Source: Methanobacterium veterum (GTDB lineage: Archaea; Methanobacteriota; Methanobacteria; Methanobacteriales; Methanobacteriaceae). From it: 64,000 nt of DNA. The stretch covers positions 1 through 64,000 of the forward strand of contig NZ_JQJK01000009.1 in NCBI RefSeq assembly GCF_000745485.1. Reading direction: 5' to 3'. The notes beneath the pieces were generated by a model. It was not told where the DNA came from, made no database searches, and saw nothing but the letters and a program-made list of their open reading frames with translations. Each line of letters starts with the position of its first letter. The first letter of the stretch is position 1. The position numbers were made by a program, and so were the translations under genes. This document shows positions 35,581 to 46,036 of this stretch, one piece after another.

Positions 35581-36891
35581 TTATTTTCTGATTTCTCCCA
35601 TGTGTTTAACCCGTTTCTGCACAAGATCTGCTGTTCCAACATCCCTTCTGTGATAAACATCGCCTTTTACGTATTTTGTAGCGTCTTCACACAGCTTTTC
35701 AGCTTCTTCTATTGATTCACCGACTGCAACAAGGCCAAGGGCTCTTGAAGAAGAAGAGTAAATCTTCCCATCTTTTTCATTTACAGCAGCATAATAAACC
35801 TGGGCGCCAGCTTCGTTAATTTTAGCTTCGTCCACATCGATTACCTGGTTTGGAACTGCATTTCCAGGGTATCCTTCTGGCACGATGTATTTACAAACTG
35901 TAGCTTTATCTTCAAACTCAGCTCCTTTAAGATTCCCGTTAACGATACCTTCACAGATATCTACAAAATTAGAATCAAGCAGAGATAGAACATTCATGGC
36001 CTCTGGATCACCAAATCTGGCATTGTATTCTATGAGCTTCGGGCCGTCCCTGCACAGCATGAACTGTCCATATAAAAATCCTTTATATGGTCCAACCTCT
36101 TTATTAATAGCCTTTACTGTTTCTTCCATTATTTTAACAGATTCATCATAACTTTTTTTATCTAAAAATGGGAGTAATCCGCCTTTATCAGAATAGGACC
36201 CCATTCCTCCAGTTATAGGCCCTTCATCTCCTTCAAATGCATATGGGTGGTCCTGGGCCGCAGGCATTGGAGCTATGTTTTTACCATCTACAAATGCCTG
36301 GACTGTAAATTCTTCACCTATTGCACGTTCTTCAAGTACTACACTGGCGTATCCGCCCATTTTAGTATCTACTACTTCTTTGGCATAATTTTTAGCTTCA
36401 TCTAGATCTTTTAACTGCTCTCCAACAATCTTAACTCCCTTTCCACCGGTTAATCCGACAGGTTTAACAACAATATCTTCCCCAAATTCATCGATAAAAT
36501 CACTGATATCTTCATAGTTATCAAAACACCGGTAGGTTAAAGATCCTGGTATTTTATAGTTTTCAAAAAGGTTTCTCATGAAAACTTTGTCTGTTTCAAT
36601 TTTAGCCGCTTCCATGGTCGGTCCAACACAGCCTATACCTTCTGCCTGTAGAGCATCGACAATACCCTTTTCAAGTGGGGCTTCTGGCCCAATTACAGCT
36701 ATATCAATCTTATTTTTCACTGCAAACTTCTTTACAGCTTCAATGTCATTTTCACTCCCTATCTGATATTCAGATATTCGCGCTATCCCAGGATTTTTAT
36801 TGCTCATAACTGAGTATAATTCTGCATTTCCTTCTACTGCTTTACAAATAGCGTGTTCCCTCGCCCCTGTACCTACTACAAGAATCTTCAT
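35581..36891 (-). CDS. purD: Phosphoribosylamine-glycine ligase
   Basis: A 436-residue ATP-grasp enzyme of purine synthesis. N-terminal [17 protein letters not shown]-grasp segment [17 protein letters not shown] and [15 protein letters not shown] are typical. It joins glycine to phosphoribosylamine. AGGAGG lies before the ATG. Monocistronic and divergent from the response regulator gene. Confidence 0.97.
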   Translation of the reverse strand: MKILVVGTGAREHAICKAVEGNAELYSVMSNKNPGIARISEYQIGSENDIEAVKKFAVKNKIDIAVIGPEAPLEKGIVDALQAEGIGCVGPTMEAAKIETDKVFMRNLFENYKIPGSLTYRCFDNYEDISDFIDEFGEDIVVKPVGLTGGKGVKIVGEQLKDLDEAKNYAKEVVDTKMGGYASVVLEERAIGEEFTVQAFVDGKNIAPMPAAQDHPYAFEGDEGPITGGMGSYSDKGGLLPFLDKKSYDESVKIMEETVKAINKEVGPYKGFLYGQFMLCRDGPKLIEYNARFGDPEAMNVLSLLDSNFVDICEGIVNGNLKGAEFEDKATVCKYIVPEGYPGNAVPNQVIDVDEAKINEAGAQVYYAAVNEKDGKIYSSSSRALGLVAVGESIEEAEKLCEDATKYVKGDVYHRRDVGTADLVQKRVKHMGEIRK

Positions 36892-37248
36892 ATAAATCCT
36901 CCTTTAAATAAAATCTATGAATCTGAAATTTTAAATTAAGTACCTATTTTTGATATAAAACTAAAGACTAAAAATTTCCTGATTTTTTATTATCTCTATA
37001 AATTCTCCTTTTATAAATCTATAGACATGACCCCCTATAAAAATGGTTTATTATTTAATAGATAAACCTATAGATAAAACTATTAAAAATATTAAAATTG
37101 CTGCTCGTTATATGTTTATCAGATAACAGCAAATATAATCTAAAAAAAATACAAGTGACACAACATATAATGCATATAATTGAAAAAAATGGCTATAAAT
37201 AACAGCTTGAACTAATTAATGCAGAGAGGTCATTAGAGGAGCTTAATA
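36892..37248. other. Divergent promoter region
   Basis: AT-rich spacer between purD and the response regulator. The ribosome sites of both are at its ends (AGGAGG and GAGGAG). No repeat or hairpin of note was seen. Confidence 0.45.
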
Positions 37249-37620
37249 ATGGTAAATATACTGATAGTTGAAGATGAAAGCATCGTGGCACTGGATATAC
37301 AGGACAAAGTAGAACGTCTTGGTTATGGTGTGCTGGCGGTGGTATCTTCTGGAGAAAAAGCTATCGAAGAAGTTAAAAAATCCCAGCCAGACTTAGTGTT
37401 GATGGATATTGTACTTAAGGGAGAAATTGACGGAATAGAGACCGCCGAGCGAATACGTGAACATTTTAATATTCCAATAATATATCTTACAGCACATTCT
37501 GACAATCAGACACTTAACAGAGCAAAAATAACAGGGCCTTTTGGCTATCTAGTAAAACCTTTCGTTGATAGTGAACTGCGCAGCGCTATAGAAGAAGTTC
37601 TTAGTAAGCAAGGTCATTAA
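37249..37620 (+). CDS. Stand-alone response regulator receiver
   Basis: A 123-residue CheY-like receiver with no output domain. Acidic pocket VEDES, phospho-acceptor Asp in LVLMDIVL (near residue 54), Thr in YLTAHS and Lys in LVKPF are present. The [11 protein letters not shown] form is common in receivers working with archaeal PAS histidine kinases. No kinase is adjacent. A hairpin with 9-bp stem follows at 37663-37696. Confidence 0.92.
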   Translation: MVNILIVEDESIVALDIQDKVERLGYGVLAVVSSGEKAIEEVKKSQPDLVLMDIVLKGEIDGIETAERIREHFNIPIIYLTAHSDNQTLNRAKITGPFGYLVKPFVDSELRSAIEEVLSKQGH

Positions 37621-37662
37621 ATACATTAGGTTCGGCAAATATCTGATTTACTTGTATTTTCC

Positions 37663-37696
37663 AAGCTTTGAGGAAATTTTAAAATATTCAAAGCTT
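37663..37696 (+). terminator. Hairpin after response regulator
   Basis: AAGCTTTGA and TCAAAGCTT pair perfectly over 9 bp around a 16-nt A/T loop, 43 bases past the stop. Likely transcript end; the rest of the 37621-37946 spacer shows only AT-rich sequence and the ilvB ribosome site. Confidence 0.4.
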
Positions 37697-37946
37697 ATAA
37701 ATTAGGTATTTACCCAGAGTAATAGAAAATAATTTTAGAGCATATACTCCTGATTATTTTTGGATCTAAATCTGGTTTAAAAATGAGAATATCCCATTTA
37801 ATAAATTTAATTTTAAATATTAAACATAGTTGGATCACAATTAATTCCAGCTATCCAAAAGAGATTATATGAACATTAATATATCTCAGAATAAATAAAT
37901 ATGAAAACTAGCCAATAATATACATAAATTATTACAGGTGTTTATA

Positions 37947-39686
37947 ATGAGAGGCGGAGAAGCACTACTTAAATCACTGGAAAATCAGGGAGTAGATGTT
38001 GTATTTGGATACCCCGGGGGACAGTTACTTCCTCTATACGATATGATCTACGATTCTGACCTAAGACACATTTTAGTAAGACACGAACAATGCGCAGCTC
38101 ACGCTGCAGATGGATATGCAAGGGCATCTGGAAAAGTGGGTGTTTGTATTGCAACATCAGGTCCTGGAGCAACAAATCTCGTGACAGGGATAGCAACTGC
38201 TTATATGGACTCATCCCCAATCGTCGCTATTGCAGGACAGGTCCCAACAGGACTCATTGGTAATGACGCGTTCCAGGAAGTAGATACGCTTGGAATGACA
38301 ATGCCTATTACTAAACATAATTTCCAACCTATAACTTCAAAAGAAATTCCCGAAATGGTAAAATCAGCATTTTATATAGCTGGAACTGGAAGACCAGGAC
38401 CAGTAGTTCTAGATCTACCAAAAGACGTTCAGGAACAGGAATTAGATTTTGAAAATGATGTCAAAATCAATCTACCAGGATACAAACCAACAAGAAAAGG
38501 GCATCCTTTACAGATAAAAAGGGCAGCAAGCTTAATTGGAAACGCTAAAAAACCAGTTATACTTGCAGGTGGCGGAGTTATTATATCAAATTCATCAGAA
38601 GAGCTTTTAAAGCTTTCAGAATTAGTTGGAGCTCCTGTAACAACTTCACTTCTTGGTAAAGGATCCTTCCCTGAAGATCACGACCTTTCCCTTGGAATGC
38701 TTGGAATGCACGGCAGATTATCAGCCAATTTCGCTGTAGATAAATGTGATTGCCTGATTGCTGTTGGATGCAGGTTCTCAGACCGGACAACAGGAAAAAT
38801 AAGTGAATTTGCTAAAAATGCAAAAATAATCCACATAGACATCGACCCTGCAGAAATAGGGAAAAATGTAGATGTTGACATTCCAATTGTTGGTGATGCA
38901 AAGATCATTTTATCAAACCTCATAAGAGCTATTTCTCAAAATAAAATGAGCAGTAAAAGCATGGAATGGGTAAATCGTGTTAAAGACTTCAAACAGACAT
39001 GCATACCTAAAATGTCATTTGATAATACGCCATTAAAACCACAGCAGGTTATAAAGGAGATAGCAGAAGCTGTAGATGATGATACAATCGTAACAACAGA
39101 TGTTGGGCAGAACCAGATGTGGATGGCCCACTATTTCACATCCCGAAAACCTAAAACATTCTTATCCTCTGGAGGGCTTGGAACTATGGGATTTGGATTC
39201 CCTGCTGCAATAGGTGCAAAAGTTGCAATGCCTGAAAGCGACGTTGTAGCTGTTGCTGGTGACGGTGGGTTTTTAATGGTATCACAGGAACTTGCAACCG
39301 TAAAAGAATACGACATTCCAGTTGTAATCTGTGTTTTAGATAACAGATATTTAGGAATGGTTGCCCAGTGGCAAAACCTGTTCTACGAGAAGAGGTTATC
39401 ACATACCCACTTAGGAGAATCTCCCGACTTTGTTAAACTTGCAGAAGCGTTTGGAGTTGCTGCAGACCGTGTAGAAAGGCCTGGTGAACTTCGTGAGGTA
39501 CTTTCCAGTGCAATAAACTCTGGCGAACCAACACTCATCGATGTTACAATTGATCCAGATGAAATCCTTCCAATGGTACCTCCAGGATGCGGCCTCACAG
39601 AAATAGTTGGGGAGTACAAAACCGAGCCTAACAACTCTGAAGATGTGCCATATCATGAAGCAGCTAAAGAAAGGGCAGGTGATTAA
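37947..39686 (+). CDS. ilvB: Acetolactate synthase, large subunit
   Basis: About 579 residues, a ThDP enzyme of branched-chain amino acid synthesis. Catalytic Glu in [20 protein letters not shown]-region segments, and the ThDP motif [12 protein letters not shown] with [11 protein letters not shown] are present. ATG 37947 (MRGGEALL) is preferred over ATG 37938 because AGGTG lies just before it. ilvN starts 2 bases after the stop. Confidence 0.97.
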   Translation: MRGGEALLKSLENQGVDVVFGYPGGQLLPLYDMIYDSDLRHILVRHEQCAAHAADGYARASGKVGVCIATSGPGATNLVTGIATAYMDSSPIVAIAGQVPTGLIGNDAFQEVDTLGMTMPITKHNFQPITSKEIPEMVKSAFYIAGTGRPGPVVLDLPKDVQEQELDFENDVKINLPGYKPTRKGHPLQIKRAASLIGNAKKPVILAGGGVIISNSSEELLKLSELVGAPVTTSLLGKGSFPEDHDLSLGMLGMHGRLSANFAVDKCDCLIAVGCRFSDRTTGKISEFAKNAKIIHIDIDPAEIGKNVDVDIPIVGDAKIILSNLIRAISQNKMSSKSMEWVNRVKDFKQTCIPKMSFDNTPLKPQQVIKEIAEAVDDDTIVTTDVGQNQMWMAHYFTSRKPKTFLSSGGLGTMGFGFPAAIGAKVAMPESDVVAVAGDGGFLMVSQELATVKEYDIPVVICVLDNRYLGMVAQWQNLFYEKRLSHTHLGESPDFVKLAEAFGVAADRVERPGELREVLSSAINSGEPTLIDVTIDPDEILPMVPPGCGLTEIVGEYKTEPNNSEDVPYHEAAKERAGD

Positions 39687-39687
39687 G

Positions 39688-40188
39688 ATGGACGATCAAA
39701 GGACCCATATTATTAGCGCGCTTGTACTTCATAAGCCAGGTGTACTCCAGAGAGTTGCAGGACTCTTTACAAGAAGGGGATTTAACATAGAGAGTATCAC
39801 AGTTGGAACTTCAGAGCAGGAAGAAATTGCTCGAATGACCATAATTGCAAAAGGCGATGGGAAAGTCCTGGAACAGATTACAAAACAGTTGAACAAGATC
39901 ATAGATGTCATTAAAGTAAGAGATCTGGAGCCAGAAAATACTGTTAAAAGAGAGCTTTGCCTGATTAAAGTTCACTCACCAACAGAAAAAATAAGGGCTG
40001 AAGTTGTTCAATATGTAAATATCTTTAGAGGGCGTGTAATAGATGTAAGCCCTGAAACTCTCACCATAGAGATGACAGGGGCATCAGATAAAATTGACGC
40101 TCTTATAGACCTTGTAAAAGGTTTCGGAATTAAAGAAATCGCAAGGACAGGCCCTACTGCAATGTCTAGAGGTGTTAAAACTATTTAA
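39688..40188 (+). CDS. ilvN: Acetolactate synthase, small regulatory subunit
   Basis: 166 residues. An N-terminal ACT domain ([34 protein letters not shown]) binds the feedback inhibitor valine; the C-terminal domain completes the ilvN family. The start at 39688 is given by GGCAGGTGATTAAG; a longer frame reaching back into ilvB is an artefact. Confidence 0.97.
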   Translation: MDDQRTHIISALVLHKPGVLQRVAGLFTRRGFNIESITVGTSEQEEIARMTIIAKGDGKVLEQITKQLNKIIDVIKVRDLEPENTVKRELCLIKVHSPTEKIRAEVVQYVNIFRGRVIDVSPETLTIEMTGASDKIDALIDLVKGFGIKEIARTGPTAMSRGVKTI

Positions 40189-40195
40189 TATACTC

Positions 40196-40250
40196 GAAAA
40201 TTCTATGAATTTTAGGTACCCCAAAAATCATTGATTTTTGAGGGCCCTCG
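40196..40250 (+). terminator. Two hairpins after ilvN
   Basis: AAAATTC-TAT-GAATTTT (40197-40213) and CAAAAAT-CATTG-ATTTTTG with flanking C and G runs (40219-40243), followed by a T run. A short example of the hairpin clusters, placed as a terminator of ilvBN. Confidence 0.5.
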
Positions 40251-40274
40251 CTTTTATTTTTTTAATATGTACTC

Positions 40275-40881
40275 ATGATAGAACTCATTTTTCTAATTTT
40301 TACAGCCGTTGCAATGTTTATAGCAACTAATCTTGATGATCTTTTTGTTTTAATGATATTCTTTTCAAATAAAGAATTTACGGCTAGACAGGTTGTTTTA
40401 GGCCAGTACATTGGAGTTATGGCTTTAATTGCAATAAGTGCATTAAGCTACTTTTTAAAGTTAGTTATTCCAGTTAACTGGATCGGACTGCTTGGTATAT
40501 TACCCATAATTATTGGACTCAAAAATTTAAAGGATTTAAAAGATAACAAGGACGTTTCAGCAAATTATAATATAAATGAAGAAAATAACGGCTTTTTTTT
40601 CAAAATTTAGAAATTCAAAATCTTCTTTAGTAGCACTTGTTTCATTTACAAATGGCGGAGATAATATTGGAGTTTATGTCCCATTATTTGCAAGTATAGG
40701 CCTGCAGCAGATGCTCGTTGTAATATCAGTATTTATAATAATGATCTTGATATGGTGTTATATCAGCTTTAGTTTGGTAGAAAACAGTATTTTAGGAGAT
40801 AAAATTAAAAAGTACGGCCACATAATTCTGCCATTTGTCTTAATTTTCCTTGGGATTACTATTTTAGCACGCAGCTTCTAA
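40275..40881 (+). pseudogene. CadD-like cadmium resistance transporter, frameshifted
   Basis: Two frames give one membrane protein of about 200 residues: IATNLDDLFVLMIFFSN at the front and ALVSFTNGGDNIGVYVPLFA in the second half, the two repeats of the CadD/LysE-like family. The frame breaks in a run of eight T at 40593-40600; seven T would read GFFSKF straight through into the second part. Either a sequencing slip, a mutation, or a slippage-switchable gene. Confidence 0.82.
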
Positions 40882-41181
40882 TTTCAGCGTTTAATTTTAA
40901 AGGGTAAAATAGGCCATGATAAAATTTATAAATCCACGGCTCAAATATTGTAGTGGCATTAATTTTTTACCCTATTACGGTAAATCATTTAACTCAAAAT
41001 CATCAGGAGGTTGAGAAAAATCGTAGATTTTCGAAACATTTGGTTTCGTGCTCCAAAAATTCGAAGAATTTTTGAGAGATTTTCGAAACCGCAAAAACCG
41101 AGGTTTTTGCAGGTTGAAGAAAAATCTTTTAGATTTTTCTGAACCTCAGAAAATAGTGAAAATATTTTTTGGAGGCATTAA
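40882..41181 (+). repeat. Hairpin cluster C in the ilvC leader
   Basis: From 41014 to 41146 lie GAAAAATC-GTA-GATTTTC, CGAAAC-ATTTG-GTTTCG, CAAAAATTC-GAA-GAATTTTTG, GCAAAAACC-GA-GGTTTTTGC and AGAAAAATC-TTTTA-GATTTTTCT, the last enclosed by AGGTT and AACCT. The cluster ends 35 bases before ilvC and would be in its 5' leader if transcription starts upstream of it. Confidence 0.65.
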
Positions 41182-42168
41182 ATGAATATACATTACGAAA
41201 AAGACGTAGATTTAGACGTTTTAAAAGATAAAACTATAGCAGTTATAGGATATGGTAGCCAGGGAAGGGCACAAGCATTAAACATGTCTGAAAGCGGATT
41301 AGATGTTGTTGTCGGACTTAGAAAAGGTGGAGCATCATGGGAAAAAGCAAAAGCTGATGGTCTAACTGTATTAACCATAGAAGAAGCAGCATTAAAAGCA
41401 GACGTAATCCACATATTAATCCCTGATGAAATTCAGGAAGCAGTTTATGAAGCAGCAATTGCAGAAGGGTTAGAAGAAGGTAACACCATTTCATTCTCAC
41501 ATGGATACAATATACACTACAACTACATAAAAGCACCTAAAAATGTAAACGTTACAATGGTAGCCCCAAAAGCACCCGGTGCAACTGTTAGAAGAGAATA
41601 TGAAGAAGGATTTGGAGTTCCAGGACTCGTAGCAGTCGAACAGGACTACACAGGAAATGCAAAAGAAATCGCACTTGCAATGGCCAAAGGATCTGGACTT
41701 ACAAGAGCAGGAGTACTTGAAACAACTTTCAAAGAAGAAACAGAAACTGATTTATTCGGTGAACAGGCAGTACTCTGTGGAGGAGCAACTGAACTTATAA
41801 AAGCAGGTTTCCAAACACTTGTAGATGCTGGATACCAGCCAGAAATTGCATACTTCGAAACATGCCACGAATTAAAACTCATAGTAGACCTTATATACAA
41901 ACAAGGTTTTGCTGGAATGTGGCACGATGTAAGTAACACCGCAGAATACGGAGGACTTACAAGAAGAGACAGAGTTATAACCGACGAATCAAGGGCTGCT
42001 ATGAAAGAAATTCTCAAAGAAATCCAGACTGGTAAATTTACCAGGGAATTTGCCCTTGAAAACCAGGCAGGAGCTCCTATGCTCAAAAGAATGAGGGCAA
42101 TGGAAGACGACCTCCAGATTGAAAAAGTAGGTACAAAACTCAGAAAACTTTGCGGATTACAAAAATAA
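41182..42168 (+). CDS. ilvC: Ketol-acid reductoisomerase
   Basis: A 328-residue class I enzyme. NADPH loop [15 protein letters not shown], metal-site segment [12 protein letters not shown] and [12 protein letters not shown] are intact. It converts acetolactate and acetohydroxybutyrate, between IlvBN and IlvD. GGAGG precedes the ATG. Confidence 0.98.
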   Translation: MNIHYEKDVDLDVLKDKTIAVIGYGSQGRAQALNMSESGLDVVVGLRKGGASWEKAKADGLTVLTIEEAALKADVIHILIPDEIQEAVYEAAIAEGLEEGNTISFSHGYNIHYNYIKAPKNVNVTMVAPKAPGATVRREYEEGFGVPGLVAVEQDYTGNAKEIALAMAKGSGLTRAGVLETTFKEETETDLFGEQAVLCGGATELIKAGFQTLVDAGYQPEIAYFETCHELKLIVDLIYKQGFAGMWHDVSNTAEYGGLTRRDRVITDESRAAMKEILKEIQTGKFTREFALENQAGAPMLKRMRAMEDDLQIEKVGTKLRKLCGLQK

Positions 42169-42234
42169 TCCCCTTCTTTTTCTTTTCAAATTTAAAACCA
42201 ATTTGATATTTTATAATTGCATAAAGGTGAATCC

Positions 42235-43227
42235 ATGGTATTTGTTGGAATGGATCATGGGACTACAGGAGTCTCTTTTACAATTCTTGATAACGAAACT
42301 ACTCATTTTAAAATCCTGCGGGAAGACTTATCTGCCGGAAAAGTCTCTGCATTAAAAGAACTTTCAAAAAGAGTTGATTTAAACTCAATTGACCTCATGG
42401 CAATAACCTATGCTATGGGAGATGCCCTAAAAGCCGTAACCCCCATAGAAAAAGTGAAAAACAGAGGAATTAAATCAATGGAAGGCGCTGGAAAAGTAAC
42501 AGGCGGCGGAACAGCAGTTTACGATGAAATCGAAAATTCAGGGATTCCAACAGTTGTAATACCTGGAATTCACGATGAAACCACGTGCCTCGATGAACGT
42601 TTTAAAGCCGCTTATTCTCATCACGCCAGCTCTGAAAAAGTCAGCATATGTTATAACGCGTTCCTGGAAACGGGATTTAAGAATATGATAGTTTCAGATA
42701 TCAGTTCCAATACGGTAACAATGCTGATTGAAGACGGAATAATTAAAGGAGCTATGGACGCATGTATAGGTGCTATGGGAACTATTCACGGCCCGCTTGA
42801 CCTTAAAATGATTAGAGATATCGATGACGACATTAGAACTGCCAATGAATGTTTTTCACGTGCAGGAGCTGTAAAAATAGCTGATGTATATGGAAAGGTA
42901 AGTCATGTAAAGGACGAAATTATTAAAAATTATTTAAATGGCGACGGGAAGGCAAAGCTTGCTGTAGATACCATGATTATGACAATAGTAATGGAGATCT
43001 ACGGACTTGCGGGAATAACAGAAAAAATGGACGGAATTATATTAACTGGCTCTACTGGATCTATGCAGGAACCAATCGATATATTTGGTCCCATTAAAAA
43101 ACAAGTAGAATGTATTGCACCAGTTGTTAGAATTGGAGAAAGATCCGGTTCTGTTGGAAGCGCTCAGATCGCCAGAGCTGTTTTTGAAGGAGAAAAGGAC
43201 ATTTTAGGTATTCCTGTGGTTAAATAA
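42235..43227 (+). CDS. Methanogenesis marker protein 12
   Basis: About 330 residues, an ASKHA-type fold protein beginning VFVGMDHGTTGVSFT, the phosphate-loop type start of that superfamily, with EGAGKVTGGGTAVYDE and ILTGSTGSMQEP later. It matches the family conserved in methanogens as marker 12, whose function is unknown. ATG 42235 follows AAAGGTGAATCC. Confidence 0.85.
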   Translation: MVFVGMDHGTTGVSFTILDNETTHFKILREDLSAGKVSALKELSKRVDLNSIDLMAITYAMGDALKAVTPIEKVKNRGIKSMEGAGKVTGGGTAVYDEIENSGIPTVVIPGIHDETTCLDERFKAAYSHHASSEKVSICYNAFLETGFKNMIVSDISSNTVTMLIEDGIIKGAMDACIGAMGTIHGPLDLKMIRDIDDDIRTANECFSRAGAVKIADVYGKVSHVKDEIIKNYLNGDGKAKLAVDTMIMTIVMEIYGLAGITEKMDGIILTGSTGSMQEPIDIFGPIKKQVECIAPVVRIGERSGSVGSAQIARAVFEGEKDILGIPVVK

Positions 43228-43252
43228 TTTTGTTTATAACTGTATTTTTATT

Positions 43253-43387
43253 TTATACCCCTTGATTTTTCTTTTTATATCTTATAATTAACCATATAAC
43301 CAGCAAAACAATAATTACGCCTACAAAGAACCCAACTACCTGTTCTGTTGTAACTGTAGTTGTAGTAGTTGTTACCGTTTGTATCAT
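43253..43387 (-). CDS. 44-residue single-helix membrane peptide
   Basis: Read directly from the spacer: MIQTVTTTTTTVTTEQVVGF leads into a membrane helix (FVGVIIVLLVIWLII) and a basic tail RYKKKNQGV. AAGGAGGTGAATT, an excellent ribosome site, precedes the ATG, and it starts 24 bases after the CPBP protease stop on the same strand. Likely a short membrane peptide co-expressed with that protease. Function unknown. Confidence 0.75.
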   Translation of the reverse strand: MIQTVTTTTTTVTTEQVVGFFVGVIIVLLVIWLIIRYKKKNQGV

Positions 43388-43411
43388 AATTCACCTCCTT
43401 AAATTCATTAA

Positions 43412-44368
43412 TTAAATTTCTTTAGCTTCAATTTTATCCAGTTCTACATCCACTGTATCCCTGAAAATATTGAGTAACATATCTTTTTTATTCCAAAAAA
43501 CAACGCCTATCAATGCTAAAGCATATAAAACAAATATTGGAACATCTGTTACCGGATTAGGAGTCCCATATGATGTTAATATAGATGGAAGACCTTCAAA
43601 TCCGCCACTTGCACTATTAACTACTACAGAGACAAAAATATTGTTTGCAATGTGCACTCCCATTGCTGTTTCCAGCCTATTTTCTCCCAAAGTTATTATA
43701 CCTAATGTTATTCCAATAATAAACACCTGGAGTACTATATCCACACTTGTAATGGTATCTGTACCGTTCCAGAAGTGAAGAGCCGCAAAAATGACAGATG
43801 TAACCATTAAAGGGATTATTGGCTTTTTTGTGAGTACCCCTACTGCCTGCATAAGATATCCCCTAAAAAACAGCTCTTCAAAGGATGCTTGGAGTGGGAA
43901 TACCAGTAAACTCAAAAGCAGGAGGAAAATGAATGTACTTGGATTAAAAGTTACTTTAACACTGCTGGGATCAATTATTAACTCAATTAATGACCCGACT
44001 GTTAAAATAGCAAACCATATTCCTGCACCTTTTAATATTCTTACCCAATCTACTCTACAGACCGTGTTAATTATGGATATGAATTTTCTTTTATGGATAA
44101 ATTCTATGCATAAATAAAGGAGTAAAATCGAAATTGCAGCAGATATACCTGTTAATACAAGCTCAAATAAAGGATTTGAAGCGATTGCATAAGACATGTC
44201 TGGAGTATTAGTTGCTAACGCTATTAATCCCAGAATTATGAAGACAGGGATAAAAATTACTGCTGTCACTGCCATAGGTACTGGCCATGTTAAAATAATG
44301 GTTAAAATGTATCTCCACCAAGTGTTTTTACTTCCCGATGCATTATCTAAAAATGTTATCCTGGACAT
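43412..44368 (-). CDS. CPBP family intramembrane protease
   Basis: A 318-residue protein with about eight membrane helices. The family motif EELFFRG (residues near 167-173) and two later His (FAALHFWNG, GVHIANNIF) form the expected metal site of Abi/CAAX-type proteases. Substrate unknown. It is first in a unit with the 44-residue membrane peptide. Confidence 0.9.
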   Translation of the reverse strand: MSRITFLDNASGSKNTWWRYILTIILTWPVPMAVTAVIFIPVFIILGLIALATNTPDMSYAIASNPLFELVLTGISAAISILLLYLCIEFIHKRKFISIINTVCRVDWVRILKGAGIWFAILTVGSLIELIIDPSSVKVTFNPSTFIFLLLLSLLVFPLQASFEELFFRGYLMQAVGVLTKKPIIPLMVTSVIFAALHFWNGTDTITSVDIVLQVFIIGITLGIITLGENRLETAMGVHIANNIFVSVVVNSASGGFEGLPSILTSYGTPNPVTDVPIFVLYALALIGVVFWNKKDMLLNIFRDTVDVELDKIEAKEI

Positions 44369-44736
44369 GTTGATTACTCCTTATTTAAGATGATACCTTT
44401 CAATATTAAATCATTGCTTAAGTATTTCACTACAATATATTCTGCAGCCAGTAATTCACCCAAAATTGCATCTCTAATGTTTATAAGGATCTATAGTAGA
44501 AGATTAAATGATATATTTAATAATTTGGGAATTCAAACTTAATAATCAGTTAATAAATATCCTAATATATAAAACTAACTATATTAAGATTGATTTAAGA
44601 GTTCTAATTGCTCTAAAAGAGCAATATTGCTCCATAAAAACAAACATAGTACATAGTAAGATATAATGCAAGAACTAGATATTTAAATTAATTTACTAAA
44701 TTTAAAAGAAATTTACTGGTTTAAAAAAATAAAAAT
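44369..44736. other. Spacer with GAGCAATATTGCTC palindrome
   Basis: No gene. Contains a third, looser copy of the dispersed repeat (about 44563-44640): a TATATAAAACTAACTATATTAA core, a hairpin ATTGCTCT-AAA-AGAGCAAT (44607-44625) and the perfect 14-base palindrome GAGCAATATTGCTC (44619-44632). Nearly the same palindrome follows copy 1 at about 10748. Confidence 0.55.
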
Positions 44737-45033
44737 TCAGCCCCCGCCGTAACCAGGGCCGTCTGCATGATCAGAAATCACAGCAGGATTTGCAACGTCA
44801 AATTTTCCAGACCTTAACCTATTTTTCTTTTTATAGGACTTTATATAGGCTTCATTATTCTCGATGACCTCAATATAATCACTTCTATAATAAAGGCCGC
44901 TGGAATCAAGCTTAATCCATATAGCATCCTCTTTAACTAGAATATCAATTACATTTCCAGTTGTATGCGTCCTTATGTACTTAACCTGCAGATTCCTCTG
45001 GATTTGTTTTCCGTTTATATCTAAGATTTCCAT
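44737..45033 (-). CDS. DUF2098 family protein
   Basis: A 98-residue protein with the DUF2098 pattern (VKYIRTHTTGNVIDI, AIWIKLDSSGLYYRSDYIEV), a small beta-rich fold known from methanogens. It follows surE by 40 bases on the same strand, so probably co-transcribed. Function unknown. Confidence 0.75.
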   Translation of the reverse strand: MEILDINGKQIQRNLQVKYIRTHTTGNVIDILVKEDAIWIKLDSSGLYYRSDYIEVIENNEAYIKSYKKKNRLRSGKFDVANPAVISDHADGPGYGGG

Positions 45034-45073
45034 CAGATCACGATAGACTATTTAAAAATAAAAAAAATTTTAT

Positions 45074-45850
45074 TTATTCGAGCCAATCTTTCATTAAATG
45101 AAGATCAGAGGTACAATCAAGCGATACAGGAGTTATAGTAGGGCATTTATCGTATCTGAGCACATGCACATCAGTACCCTCTTCATCTACTCCTACAGGA
45201 TCCCCTGCGATCCAGTAATATTCTCTTCCCCTTGGATCAAGTCTTTTTTGAATATGGATAGAATACATTCTCTTTCCAAGCCGCGTTAATTTAATTTTAT
45301 GGCTTTCTGGGTGTGAAGGGATGTTTAAATTTAAAAGATCAATTCCTTCAGGAAGACCTTTTTTGATGATCATCTTGGAAAGTCTTTTTATAACTTTCTG
45401 AGCGAAGCTGAAATCAAGGTCTACATGGCCATCATGAAATTTAATATCATCCCTTGTAACCTGTATAGAAGCAGCTATAGCAGGTACTCCATGAGCAGCG
45501 GCCTCCATTGCCGCGCCTATGGTGCCCGAAGTTGTAAGTTCTGCCATACCTAAATTTTCACCAATATTAATACCTGAAATAACTAAATCTGGTTTTTCAT
45601 CCATTATTTCATACATTCCAAGTATTAAAGAGTCTGTTGGTGTTCCTGAAACTGAATAAGCCCTGCTTCCATCCCGTAAATTAGATGAACTAACTCTCAT
45701 TGGTTCAAAAAGTGTGAGTGCGTGTCCTATTCCGCTTTGCTGTGTTGCTGGTGCCACGACATAGATATCCCCCAGTTCACGAACAGCATCTTTTGCTGCT
45801 ACAATCCCCGATGAGTTAACCCCGTCATCATTAGTTATCAAAATTCGCAT
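45074..45850 (-). CDS. surE: 5'/3'-nucleotidase SurE
   Basis: A 258-residue nucleotidase. N-terminal ILITNDDGVNSSG holds the metal Asp pair, and VSGINIGENLG the Asn ligand. It dephosphorylates nucleoside monophosphates. ATG 45850 (MRILITNDDG) is preferred over 45859. Confidence 0.95.
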   Translation of the reverse strand: MRILITNDDGVNSSGIVAAKDAVRELGDIYVVAPATQQSGIGHALTLFEPMRVSSSNLRDGSRAYSVSGTPTDSLILGMYEIMDEKPDLVISGINIGENLGMAELTTSGTIGAAMEAAAHGVPAIAASIQVTRDDIKFHDGHVDLDFSFAQKVIKRLSKMIIKKGLPEGIDLLNLNIPSHPESHKIKLTRLGKRMYSIHIQKRLDPRGREYYWIAGDPVGVDEEGTDVHVLRYDKCPTITPVSLDCTSDLHLMKDWLE

Positions 45851-46036
45851 GATGCACATATCTATATTTCAACATTCAAAAAGGTTACTGGAAGTTAATA
45901 AAAATAAATATTATTTATGTCATCAGTTAAAAGTAAATACTACATATTAAATAATGAAAATACGGAAATATAAATCATTTATAAAACAGTGATACATCTA
46001 ATATAATTGAATATCTCCAATTCAAGGGTGAGGAAG

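Noticed and set aside
39607..39687. Longer upstream start for ilvN
   Set aside because: It would overlap the ilvB 3' end by 80 bases; the ATG at 39688 has a good ribosome site and matches the family N-terminus.
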